Origin: Phragmites australis | Taxonomy: Eukaryota; Streptophyta; Magnoliopsida; Poales; Poaceae | Reading direction: 5' to 3' | DNA length: 64,000 bases | Assembly (NCBI RefSeq): GCF_958298935.1 | Contig: NC_084924.1 | Coordinates: 4,154,001-4,218,000 of the forward strand | Made by a program: the position numbers and the translations under genes | Part shown: in pieces, positions 47,998 to 58,529 of the stretch | Layout: every line of letters starts with the position of its first letter | How positions within the stretch are numbered: the first letter of the stretch is position 1 | The notes under the pieces: generated by a model | Told to the model about the DNA's origin: nothing | Seen by the model: the letters and a program-made list of their open reading frames with translations, nothing else | Databases searched by the model: none

Positions 47998-49068
47998 ATG
48001 AGGGCCAAGGTTTGTCTCGATCGCCTCTCCTCGCCTCCGTGACGATCCAGCTGCGCGATTGACCTGTGGTTACGTGATGCTATGTAGTAGAGCTGCAGAT
48101 CTGAGTAGTTTTCGACGCGTCGATTAGAGTACTCGTGATTGCGATTCTTGATATTTTTTAAGGCAACTTGTTGAGCTTTTTTGTTCTCTGTGACGACGAA
48201 ACACAGATGACGAGTCCGATCCAATCCATTCCATTAAACCATGGGGACAATCGAGGCATTTGTCTGAGAGAACACGAATTAGTTTTTTCTTTTTTCGTTT
48301 AGTTGCCCTGAGATAATATGATTTCATGTAGTAGAACTGCAGAACTAGCACTGTGCCAACTTTTTGGTAGTGTTCGGGGCTCTGATTTGAGTATTCGTGA
48401 TTGCAATTCTTGGGGTTTTTTGTGGCGACTGGTTGTGCTTTGTTGTTCTCCGTGATGACGAAACACAGATGACGAGTCCGATCTAATCCATTCCTTTAAC
48501 CATGGGGACAATCGAGGCATTTGTCTGAGAGAACACGAAATATTATTTCTTCGTTTTGTGTTTGTCCACTTCCAATTTTTTTGGTGGGATTGTTTCGATG
48601 TTACTGGCATAATGAGGAAAACCTAGTTTTTTCCGATCCATGTGATGAGAAATACCTCCTACTCATTCTGAATGCCAAAACACTGCATATTATCCCTGTT
48701 CCGTACATAGCTTAAATGTGTCTATTTCTTTGATGGTTCGTTAGTGAGTTTCTTTACATGATATGGGCTGAGATCACGTCCTGTTTACCCCATTGGTATC
48801 TGATTATTTGACAAGTCTGGAAGGTTGGGATATGACGAACTTGTGGTCCGTGTTTCTGATTATCATGATGAACGAAACACACTAACAATTCTGATCCCAA
48901 ACAATCCGCAGAGATTTTGCTCATTGTTCCGTTTGATGTTTATTTGATGAAACTGTTTAATGATTGTGAAACCTGAATGCATCTTGTTTATGATACTTGC
49001 AGTGGAAGAAGAAGAGAATGAGGAGGCTCAAGAGGAAGCGCCGAAAGATGAGGCAGAGATCCAAGTAG
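47998..49068 (+). CDS. RPL41: Ribosomal protein eL41 (RPL41), 25 aa
   Basis: This is the smallest eukaryotic ribosomal protein, a single basic helix at the subunit interface. Exon 1 (47998-48009) encodes MRAK. Exon 2 (49003-49068) encodes WKKKRMRRLKRKRRKMRQRS and a final K. The intron, 48010-49002, has GT...TTGCAG borders. The sequence matches the near-invariant eL41 pattern at all positions I can recall, and 25 residues is the usual length. It is preceded by a ribosomal-protein-type promoter. The 993-base intron hosts two U15-type C/D snoRNAs, so splicing of this transcript probably releases guide RNAs. Confidence 0.96.
48183..48273 (+). ncRNA. U15: C/D box snoRNA U15, copy 1
   Basis: The terminal stem GTTCTC (48183-48188) pairs with GAGAAC (48268-48273). 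Box C is GTGACGA (48190-48196), one base off the consensus RTGATGA. Box D is CTGA (48264-48267). The guide GAGGCATTTGT directly precedes box D and matches the 25S rRNA stretch CCAAATGCCTCG, the site methylated by yeast snR13 and human U15. The conserved word GATGACGAGTC is also shared with human U15. The imperfect C box may reduce accumulation relative to copy 2. Confidence 0.8.
48445..48534 (+). ncRNA. U15: C/D box snoRNA U15, copy 2
   Basis: The terminal stem GTTCTC (48445-48450) pairs with GAGAAC (48529-48534). Box C is a consensus GTGATGA (48452-48458) and box D is CTGA (48525-48528). The guide GAGGCATTTGT upstream of D predicts 2'-O-methylation of an adenosine in the 25S AAATGCCTCG stretch, as for U15. 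It is 90 bases long and lies in the RPL41 intron on the sense strand, with about 468 bases to the 3' splice site. It is the better preserved of the two copies. Confidence 0.87.
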
Positions 49069-49490
49069 GTGGCCTATGAGGAAGGGAATCATGTTCTGTT
49101 CTGCATCATGGCGTAGGCACTTCGGGATGATTTCTGATGTGCTTGACTTGATCTGTAGGATATGTGAACCTTCTTGAGTTTAATTGAATTTTAGCTCTTA
49201 AGATTTACGCAGTTATATGAGATTTCTGGTACTGTGTTTCTTCTCGCTTGCGGATTGATGATTGTTGATCTTGCTTGTTGATTTATGATGTTGATCGTGG
49301 TAATTGTGTTTTGATGTGCGGTCGAACTGATTGCTTGATGCGGGTTGAATCTTAGAATCTACCGGCTGATCTAGCTATGGTGTGATGATGGCCAAGACCA
49401 GAATTGAATGTGGACTGTTAATTGTGTTGTGCTTCATCATTCAGTGAGCTAATGGTAGCCATGGGCACTGATGAATGAAATAAAACCTGT
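49069..49490. other. RPL41 3' UTR and flank
   Basis: T-rich sequence with no open frame of interest. It is the expected position of the RPL41 terminator. Confidence 0.4.
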
Positions 49491-49499
49491 GTCGATCTC

Positions 49500-50330
49500 A
49501 CTGTGCTTGTTTAGAAGCAGAAGGTTCGTAATAACCATGAGAGCTAATAGTAGGTCGCGAGCAACCAGAATGACAAGGTTCATAGCTAAAACGCTCCATG
49601 CAAAAGACAGCAAGCGCAGAATTGCGCCCCTGCCGCGCTAAATAGGCCGATGCTCTTCTTGAGGCGTTGGCGCTTGGTTCCGGTGCGCGGCGACCGGGCC
49701 AGCGCTCCACCACAGCCGTGCTGTTGCCCAGGAGCTCGTTCTCCACGAGCAGCGGAGGACGTGCAGCGCTAGCCAGTCAACGAGCCTAACTGCCTGAGCA
49801 TTATGCTCGGATCTGCGGCATGCATCCTCAGATGTGACCCGTCCATCTCGCCAAAACATTTCAGTGTCATGTCGGTCCATGTCTTCATGTAGTCTGTGCA
49901 CGCCGTGTCGTCCGCCACCTGCTCCATTTCTCTCTGCTGCTTGACGTGTTGCGCGGAGCGCGCCCGCCTCTGTCCATCAGGCTCTGGATCGCGCGACGGC
50001 AGGACGAGTGCACCTTGTCAATCTTTGAGAGCAAAGGGTGATTTTTGAACAGCCCACTCCTCAACGCGCGCTTCGTCGTACGCCTCCTTGCCGATGCTGT
50101 ACTCGAGCTGGAGCTTTGGCGAATCGGCGGAGGGATCGTCCTGGAGTCGTTGTACGAGGCCGCGATGGCTGTGCCCTTGGCATCGGTGTCGTCGGCCGCG
50201 TTGGTCCCTGATCGAAGCCTCTTGGGCATGTTTGAAGCTATGGCGGGGTGGTGGAGTGTGCCACGCCGTGTGGCTGCTCGTCCGTGCTGTGAGCGTGAGA
50301 AGCTTGAACCGGCCGCTTGTTAGACGAGGC
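49500..50330 (-). pseudogene. GC-rich broken coding-like block, unrecognised
   Basis: Several minus-strand open frames follow one another with shifts: MPKRLRSGTNAADDTDAKG at 50229, then a frame with CTDYMKTWTDMTLKCFGEMD, then one ending at 49498. GC content and codon character exceed the surroundings, suggesting a decayed gene or captured fragment. I do not recognise the family. Confidence 0.3.
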
Positions 50331-51540
50331 GCGAGGCGGGTAAGTATTTCTGCGCGGAGGCGAAGCGGAATTGTGCGCGTGGGGCAGTGGCGGATCCAGA
50401 AGAATTGGAAAGGATACGTCTATTCTAGCCCCAGTGGGTTGGGGCGGGCCGACGGCCGGCAGAGGCACAGAGCACAGGTCACGTGGCGACATAGCCTCAT
50501 GGGAGGAGCAGCGCGGGTGGCAGGGCGCAAGCACTGGGGAGCCGAGAGCAGCCCGGCGCCTCGGTTACTGAACAATGAATGAAGGAGGCCAAGTTCCCCG
50601 ACGCGCTCGACCTCGCGCCGGGCGTCACTGACGCCAAGGGCCCGCGGCGATGCGGGTGTGCCTGCAGACCTACTGCTCCCTCAACGGCCACGCGCATGCA
50701 CCGGCAGTGCCACTCTTGTGCTTCTTGCGTTGCAACGGCGGCTCATCAAGACGTAGCAGACGTGGTGGCTAGGGCGACCAGGGACTCAGCCAATTGGCCG
50801 TGAGGCGAGGGGCTTGGAGTTAGGTGTGTCCCGCTCTATCAAGTAGTGAACTTAGAACAAAAATAAACGTGTATCTTACTTAATATGCTAGGAGTCTGAG
50901 TGTTTCATTTATTAGATTAAGAATATCATATAGGTTGGTACATATGATAGATCAGTGAAAAACAAAAATTTAGCTGATACGCTATACATTCTATTATCAT
51001 GATGTGTGGGTCTGACTCTGGACTCACATAATGACTACTAGATCCGTACTGATATGGAGAGTCGTAACAGTGATGCTAAGTAAGGATAGGCGTAGAGGAT
51101 TTATGAATTTAATCAACTAAATAGTTATTTTAATTAGATACTTACGAATTGTTGCATGCCCATCCCTAGTGCTGGAGATTTGTGTGTGAGGCAGCTCGTT
51201 CCGTCTCGCGACGCAGTATTTGGGATTGGCCAATTCACACGGTGTAAAAAGAAAGAAAAAAAAGTTGTCAAAGGATGTCGTTTGATGAAAATATGTACAC
51301 GCAGCATTACAAACCACGGCCATTTCATGAAAAGATCTCTTAGGAATTGTGTCACCTGCCCAATTGGAGCGATGGTTTGGTTTCTATCACAGCTTGAACT
51401 AGTGGCGCATCCTGAGCTGAAACAGATGAGGTGTCCACGGGGGGACAAAAGGCTGGTGTCGCACCTCCACCACTCCCTTATCCGCTGGGCCATGCATGCT
51501 TTTGTTCGCAACCGTGTAGCCGCGCAGGAGAAACAAGCTG
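50331..51540. other. Intergenic region upstream of RPI4
   Basis: It has a GC-rich left half with short open frames but no domain, and an AT-rich middle. The last 300 bases are the likely RPI4 promoter. I could not identify a TATA box with confidence. Confidence 0.35.
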
Positions 51541-51559
51541 AGCCAGCCTCCGTCCATCC

Positions 51560-53397
51560 ATGGAGTCAATGGCCAGGGCAGGCGTAAGCTCGTCGGCGCA
51601 GCTCCGCCCGTGCTGCCCACGCCTGCGCCGCAGCCGCAACCGAAGCATCCCGCGCCACCCCTCGAGCCGTCATGGACGACGGGCAGTCGCATGCTCGGCG
51701 GCTGGCGCCGACGTGGTCGACCTCTTCGACGCCGCCAAGCTCACGGTAACGAAACCTCGTCGGCTCAACGTACGTTGGTTCGTGAAACGGTGTGTGTTTC
51801 TCACGAGTTTTTTTCGTTGCCTGGCTTCAGGTGGACAGGTTCGTGAAGAGCGGCATGGTGGTCGGGCTAGGCTCCGGCCCGGCGTCCGGCCTGGCGATCC
51901 AGTACCTCGGCACGCGCCTTCGCCGAGGGTCTCTGACCGGCATCGTCGGAATAACCTCGTAAGTTCCGAATTCTGATGACTCCAAGTTCAGTTCAATGGA
52001 TCACATGTTCATGTGCAGTCTTCTCTCCTTCGTCTCCGATGGCGCACTAGCTAGTTAACTGTCACTACTCACTACTTTTGGATTTCGTTTCTATCTATGA
52101 ATTTCGTTACTCATCAGACACTTGAATCACTTGCATCTAATCGGTTCTTGGGGTTGACCAGCCAGGTCCGTGTTCAGTGCAAGTGAGGCAGACAAAGCAG
52201 GGATACCGGTTAGCAGCTACCAGGAAGGCACACAAGTTAGTATGCACAATGCTGTAACCGTCAATTGTACACCTCGTAGGCAGGACGAACAATTGCTGAA
52301 ACCGTGCTCACTGACGTATAGATTGACGTTGCTTTCACTGATGCTGATGTAATTGAAGAGGGCACGCTGGCTGCAGTCATCGGCCGGCGAAAGATCGAGA
52401 GCGGAGAGCCCTCTTTCATGGAGGAGAAGGTAAGCAAAGAAGAACTGGACGCGGTGTGCACATGAATTGGATGTGTAAATACAAATTCATAGCCAGCCAT
52501 CATGACATCGTTTGCATTTTCTTATTGAGCATCATTCGTACATTTAGATCAGCAACCCTGTTTTCACCTGTTTATATAGGCAATGGCTAAATCAGCTGAC
52601 AAACTTGCCTTCATCACCGGGAATGACAAATATGTGAAAGGTGTCGAGGGTTCCATTCCAGTCCTGGTTAAAAGTGTAAGCAATCTTCTGTTGCTTCAGA
52701 GCAGATCGTTTTATTCAATGTTCATAAAGAGAGGAACAGATCATTTCAGGGAAACTGGATAGACACCGCTGAAGAGATCGATGATTTGTTCCTAGGGGAT
52801 GCAGAGGTGCGCTCGTCGATACTTACTTCCTGTTAAATTTTGATAACTTGAACAGCTGTTGAATCTCTGAATCTGGATCCTTCATGTTAACCACCACTAT
52901 GTGTAATTTTTGTGATGAAGGTTTGGAGGAGGCCATCGTTTGGAACTGCCGGTCCACTGGGGGGTGACCACCCATTGGTTACAAAGGAGGGCCATCACAT
53001 ACTCGATGTTATTTTCACAACTCCGATCCCGAATCTCGGTACGCCGATAGAAGATTATTGCAATAGGGAAGCTGAACTCAACTTGGTCATCCAGTTACCA
53101 TTTCTTGTGTAAAACTTTAGCTGGTTGGTTTGCTATTTCACAGGTCAGGTAGCAGAGGGCCTGGACAAAATTGCTGGCGTTGTGGATCATGGGATTATTG
53201 CTGGCATTAGGTAATTTGTCAACATAAGCAGACACTTTAAAGTTTCTTTTTGGACCAAGGAAGCAAACATCTGACGTCCAAATTATTCAGATATTCGTAT
53301 AATAAATTGTTACATGCTACCGTGCAGATCATATGCTGTCATTTCATCAAAGGGGGAGGTGCAGGTCTTGGACGAGGAATCCTCGGTGATACTGTAG
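51560..53397 (+). CDS. RPI4: Probable ribose-5-phosphate isomerase 4-like, plastid, 299 aa
   Basis: RpiA-family protein; RpiA interconverts ribose-5-phosphate and ribulose-5-phosphate. Exons: 51560-51745, 51831-51958, 52166-52235, 52322-52429, 52580-52675, 52750-52806, 52921-53038, 53144-53210 and 53328-53397, giving 299 codons plus stop. The Arg/Ser-rich first 50 residues look like a transit peptide. Core: [20 protein letters not shown], the phosphate loop [14 protein letters not shown] and [40 protein letters not shown] and GVVDHGI. The catalytic DGADE and KGGG motifs of RpiA are replaced by TDADV and VIGRRK. The same replacement is seen in Arabidopsis RPI4, so enzymatic activity is doubtful. 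Start could be the second ATG at 51569. The exon 3 acceptor is the least certain. Confidence 0.88.
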
Positions 53398-53826
53398 TGG
53401 ATAAATCCTTTGATTTGCTGCGCAGCGGCACCGTTTTAATTTTCTCCGCATCTCGAAACATAAATCTACAGCAATTTGTCTGAAAATGTCATGAGTTCAT
53501 CGTGTGATAGTATGTTCTGTTTTTTCCTTTTTTTGAACCACCGGACATTCCAGTCAGACATGAATGCATGACAATATCTTTCAGTTCAAATTATCGACAT
53601 GAATGCATGACAACCAAAACGCATAGTTAAAAAAAAAAATTCAAATTATCGTCAGTTTTGATGAAACAAAGATGGGGAGTGCCATACAATTTTCATTCAC
53701 CATGAAGGCAGGGATTGTAAGAACGCCCAGATCAACCGCAGGACATCACTTCCGGCCAGTCAGTGTTCTTCCACGCGGATGCTCGACGACTCGCTCTTGC
53801 TTGGAATGAGAGTGTTGGAATATCTA
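53398..53826. other. RPI4 3' flank
   Basis: A short AT-rich region with an A-run at 53630-53638 and a partial internal repeat (GACATGAATGCATGACAA). It is followed by the Harbinger element. No gene is present. Confidence 0.4.
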
Positions 53827-54654
53827 GGGGATGTTTGGGTTGAAGCCTCACCATGCCACACTTCCAGTTAGCCATGTCACACTAGTTTAGTCTACCATTT
53901 ATTTTACTTCCAAACTTTAAGATGCCCCAAGAAGTTAGGCACCTGTTAAAGAAATTTTTGCCGTAGTTGCGGTGCTGAAATCTGGCACCACCGATTGGCC
54001 ACGTACGAGCACGGAGGGAAGAAACACGCTAGCATCACCATCCTGAAAAATATTGATGTGAAGCGGAGCAGAGTAGCGGGAAATATACAGCATCCACTCA
54101 CACTCTCCCCCAAATCCAGCTCTAGATCTGCTCCTCTATCAGCACCATGCTCGGATAGTGCTCGTAGTGCATAGCCATCCGCCCCTGTCCCCCCAACCAA
54201 GTAATGTGCATACATTCTCTTTGATGATTCTTTCTCCATTTCCCCTTCTAATCACCATGGCCATGTGGACATGGGTTTTTCCATGTGATCGTCGTCATTA
54301 TTCCATCTAATTTCTATCTCGTGCTCTCCAAATCGTTGTGGATCTAAGGTAAAATCCATTCTGTTACTTAGATGGACCAAAGGAGGTACATACACTTGTA
54401 ATATTTCTTCAATTACTATTACCACTACTACATGTCGAGGAAAAGTTTGCTTTGATGTTGTTGTTTTATGTCTAGCTAGTTACTCGTATTTGATTAATAT
54501 GCGAAAGAGAAAGCGAAAAGGTTTAGCATATGGTCCCTTGCTGGATAGAGGTGTGTCATGAGAGACACGGCTAAATCGTATGTATAATTGTACTGAAGCC
54601 CATTGCATTTCCGAGCTACGCATGCGGAAAGCCGTTTTTCAAAGGCATTGTGGT

Positions 54655-55897
54655 CATCTTAGATCATGGGGTCTTTTGAGTGACACTTTGCATGTTACAG
54701 TGGAAGAAAAAATTGCAATGTTCATGTATGTAGTGAGATAAAAATGGTCTAATAGAGCTGTTGGTTTTGAGTTTATTCGATTGGGTGAGACTGTTAGTAG
54801 ATATATCAGTGATGTTCTAGCTGCACTCGGTATACTGGCTAAAGAACTCATATACATCAAAACCACTGAAACACATGTAAAGATCACAAGCAGCACTAGA
54901 AGATTCCACCCTTACTTTGAGGTAAACTCACCATATTCCTTGTGCTAGGCTTTCAAGCATATGCGTGGATGCATGCTCATCTAATTGAAACAACATTTAT
55001 GTTCTCTTAGGAATGCATAGGAACCTTGGGTGGTACTTATATACCAGCATATGTCCCTGTACATATGCAAGACAGGTTTATGGGTAGAAAATTCATTCCA
55101 ACTCAAAATGTTCTTGCAGCTATTGATTTTGACTTGCGATTCATATACGTCCTTGTTAAGTGGGAGGGATCAGACCATGATTCACATGTGCTCCAAGACG
55201 CCTTAAGTCGTCCCAATAGTCTAAAAATACTAGAAGGTATGACCTCAAGTTGTTGTGATAACAATAAACATCACATTAGTTGACCACTAATCTTAGGGGG
55301 CATGTTCATATTGTAGGAAATTTTTTCCTAGCTCATGCTAGATATGTAGCAAGACCTAGGATACTACTACTATACCACGTTGTTTGTTATCACCTTAAAG
55401 AATATAAAGATGCTAGAGAACCAAAATATTACAATGAGTTGTTCAATCATCGACACTCCTCACTTAGGACAACAGTTGAACGAGCATTTGGCACCCTGAA
55501 GAATAGGTTTAATATCCTAACAAGTCAACCAAATTTCCCTTTGAAAATACAAGTGAAGATTGTAGTTGCATGCTGTGCGCTTCACAATTGGATATTAGAG
55601 AATGGTGATGATGAGTATGTCTATGATGATTCATCTTGGTATAGAGACCTGCTAAGGAGTAATAGGGTCTATCGTGACATACCGCATGAGAACCAGGCCT
55701 GGATACTTAAAAGAGACCAGCTAGCACAAACTATGTGGGAAAATAAAGTTAGAGCATGTACGTCAGAGACTAATCAAGAATGGGGAATGCCAACATTGTT
55801 AGTTAGTCAATACATTTTGCTTATGTACTTATGTGGTAAAATTGGGTCTTGCCCTCGTGACATTATGGGATCGATCTATATAAAACATTTTATTTAA
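54655..55897 (+). pseudogene. Harbinger (PIF) DDE transposase, decayed
   Basis: Exon 1 encodes TLHVTVEEKIAMFMYVV, an in-frame stop, then KWSNRAVGFEFIRLGETVSR and the YIKTTETHVKITSSTRRFHP region, ending before a GTAAACTC donor near 54920. The following exon begins ECIGTLGGTYIPAYVPVHMQ (55015 on). The first catalytic Asp of the family's LDGTH motif is Gly here, and His is Tyr. The second acidic site (DHDSHVLQDAL) and the third (ERAFGTLKNRFNIL) remain. A frame break follows at about 55275. It cannot be active as it stands. Confidence 0.8.
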
Positions 55898-56009
55898 TTG
55901 GTGTTGTTTGCTCATGCCATTGATGTCTATTTTTCCCGTAAATTACTCTAATTATGTGACATTCTAATGTTTCTTTCACTTCTCTTTAACTGAACTAGTA
56001 ATGAGAAAG

Positions 56010-57674
56010 TATAGTGAAAATGGTCCTATTATGTCATGATTATGATTTTGATGATTAATAACAATATAGTTAATAAGACTAACATGTTTATCAAGAATAT
56101 ATATTAGTAGGTCTCATGGATGTAATACATGAAGAAGCCACCGCAACCGGGACAAAGTTTGATCAAATTGAAGAAGTCCCAGGAAGATTTGCCTCACTGG
56201 ATGGCCCGGTGCTATGGATATTGAGCTCACCAGAGTATATTTGACAAAGGGGGAGAGAGACCTGAAGACCTCACCGGAAGGTCCGGTGATTAGCAAGTGT
56301 GCTCACCAGAGCAATTCTTCCAGAGAAGGGTGTCATGTTGAAGAATAAAGGCTAAGCCTCATCGGATAGTCTGATGATCAAAACATGGCAACACCTGAGT
56401 GTTTCTGTCTAGAAAGCAGAATGAAACAACCCACCGGATAGTCCGGTGCTCAGAGGAAGATACATAACGGAACATTTCCACCAGAGAAGGTTGCAGCCGT
56501 GGAAGATCGAAGATCAACATACCGGAAGGTCTGGTGATGAAGCAAGGCTACACCAGAAATACAATGAACAGTGGACAGTGCAAAGAGGCAGAACGAAGTT
56601 CAAGACATCGGATAGTCCGGTGATGAAGTGATGTGCATCGGACGCTTTCACCGGAGAAATTTACACAGAGAAGAAGGAAAGGCTCAGATGGCTCAGGATA
56701 ACTCACCGGATAGTCTGATGATGGAGATGAAGTATACACTAGAGTGTCTGGTGTTCACAGAGGCTTGAGTGGAGGTTCCAATGGCTAGTTTGTGAGAGTG
56801 TACTCATTAGATGATCCGGTGTTAGTACTATTATTCTCACCAGATCATCCGGTGTTAACAACTTTTCTAAGCCGTTGGGTTAACGGCTAGTGCGCGGGTT
56901 TAAGGCTATAAATACCCCCCACTCAGTCATTTGAAGGTGTGGCATGCTGCTGAAGTCTAGAAGAAGCTCATACACACTTGAGAAGACATCCAAGGCACCA
57001 AAGTGCTTATAAGCCTAGAGTGAGTTGTAACCAAGTGCTGCAGCTTGAAGAAGGGATCAAGGAGTGTCCTAGCTTGTACCGAGTAGTACGTCGGTGTCTT
57101 GGAGTCTTGGTGATTCGTCGGCATCTTGGACCTTGATGGCTCAAGCTTGTTGACCCTCCGACTTGGTGTGGAGCGGCAACGAGAAGCGTGTACAGGGACG
57201 TGGAGACCCTTGCCTTGGTGGCTCAAGCTCCGAAGTGATCATGGTGGCAAGAAATCGAAAGAGAGGCTAGTTGTGAGACCTTGCCTTGGTGGCTTGGTGG
57301 CTCATCCGGGTGGAGACCTTGTCTTTATAACTTGATGGCTCAAGAGCCGTGATCGAGTGCTGACTAGAAGCATATTCTTTGTGAAGCTCCAACGTGGATT
57401 AGGGATGGCATTCATGCCATCGATACCATGAAATAAAAATCTTTTGTGCCGAGTTTGCTCTCTCTACCTTATTTACGTTTTCGCATTTACATTCTTATAA
57501 TTTACCTTCTTAGATAGGTTGTAAGCATTTTGATTGGTAGAGTAGACATACTAGATAAACCTAAAGTACATTTAGAGAGAAATTGATATATGTTCATCTT
57601 GTGTAGTTTTTGGAACCGAATAGATTCTAAGTGTCCTAATTCACCCCGCTCTTAGAACATCACCGATCCCTTCA
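56010..57674 (+). mobile_element. Solo LTR, family B, with perfect target duplication
   Basis: It begins TATAGTGAAAATGG (family TG start mutated to TA) and ends CCCTTCA. It aligns along its length with the LTRs at 33484 and 38415: AAGAAGCCACCG, GGCATGCTGCTG, GACCCTTGCCTTGGTGGCTC and GTGCCGAGTTTGCTCTCTCT. The word GAAAG abuts both ends (56005-56009 and 57675-57679), a perfect 5-bp target duplication. There is no primer-binding site, so it is a product of LTR-LTR recombination. Confidence 0.9.
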
Positions 57675-57679
57675 GAAAG

Positions 57680-58528
57680 GTAAAAGAAAAGGTGGAAGGT
57701 GAGGGGTCTACTCGTGAGAGATCCATCACTTGGGAGGATGAACAAACTAAGTTCATGCTTGACTGGTATATTGAGTACAAGAATGATCAGCATGCAGGTT
57801 TTGTTTGGAAAAAGCAATACCATATGAAGTGTGGTGAAACCTTAAACAAAGAGTTTGCTATGGGGTAATACTTATCCAAGGTTGCCGTCACTACAGGCAC
57901 TATAAAGAGAACTGGAAAATAGTTGAGACGGCTTTAAACAAGAGTGTTAATGGTTTTGATGCCATTAAGTGCAAGCTAACTATATTTGAGTTAAAAAAGC
58001 CCAACTCAAAATATGTATATACAATTTTTGTTTATAAAGCAGTAAGTACATATGGAGACCTAACTCATTGGTATATTTGCATGCAGGACAGGGATATACG
58101 TTTGCTTGGTAAGCCCATAAAATTCTTCCATGAGATGTCAGGTGCTTGCTTGGTAAGCTCGTAAAATTCTTCCATGAGATGTCAGAGCTTTTCTCAGGCA
58201 ACAATGCTGATGATTCCCTTGCTATGAACCAAAATACATGCTTGGATAATGGTAGTAAATCTGAAGATAATGACTCAGAAGATATGAATGACATGCCTAG
58301 ATATATACCATCTATCAACCTCTTTGGTAATGACTCTAACGCATTAGCATCACCTACAACTTCTAAAATAACACCCAATACTATAGGAAGTGCAAATAAT
58401 AGTTTTGTTAGCATACCTCAATCTGGCATGAACCGTCGGAGAGGTAAAAAGTCTCCAACTAAGATGCAACCAAAGCCTAAGAGCTGTTTCACTGATGCCA
58501 CTAAAGAAATCTGCACCACAATAAAGTA
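57680..58528 (+). pseudogene. Harbinger ORF1 (Myb/SANT-like) pseudogene
   Basis: It starts within RSITWEDEQTKFMLDWYIEY and KNDQHAGFVWKKQYHMK, the Myb/SANT-like DNA-binding helices, then TLNKEFAM before a stop and frameshift near 57866. The second half (58146-58528) is open and contains KFFHEMSELFSGNNADDSLA and MNQNTCLDNGSKS. A 44-bp direct duplication at 58102-58145/58146-58189 shifts the frame. The first half is also broken by stops in the 57900-57990 region. Confidence 0.7.
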
Positions 58529-58529
58529 A

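Larger units (their letters stand above)
48078..48560 (+). repeat. Tandem duplication within the RPL41 intron
   Basis: Two units repeat at an offset of about 262 bases. Shared words include TAGTAGA(G/A)CTGCAGA, GTGATTGC(G/A)ATTCTTG and ACACAGATGACGAGTCCGATC. Each unit contains one complete snoRNA plus flanking sequence, so the duplication copied the snoRNA with its processing context. Confidence 0.85.

Noticed and set aside
50385..50400. CAGTGGCGGATCCAGA, a typical hAT terminus
   Set aside because: No matching inverted end and no 8-bp duplication found nearby. It may be a fragment, so it was not called as an element.
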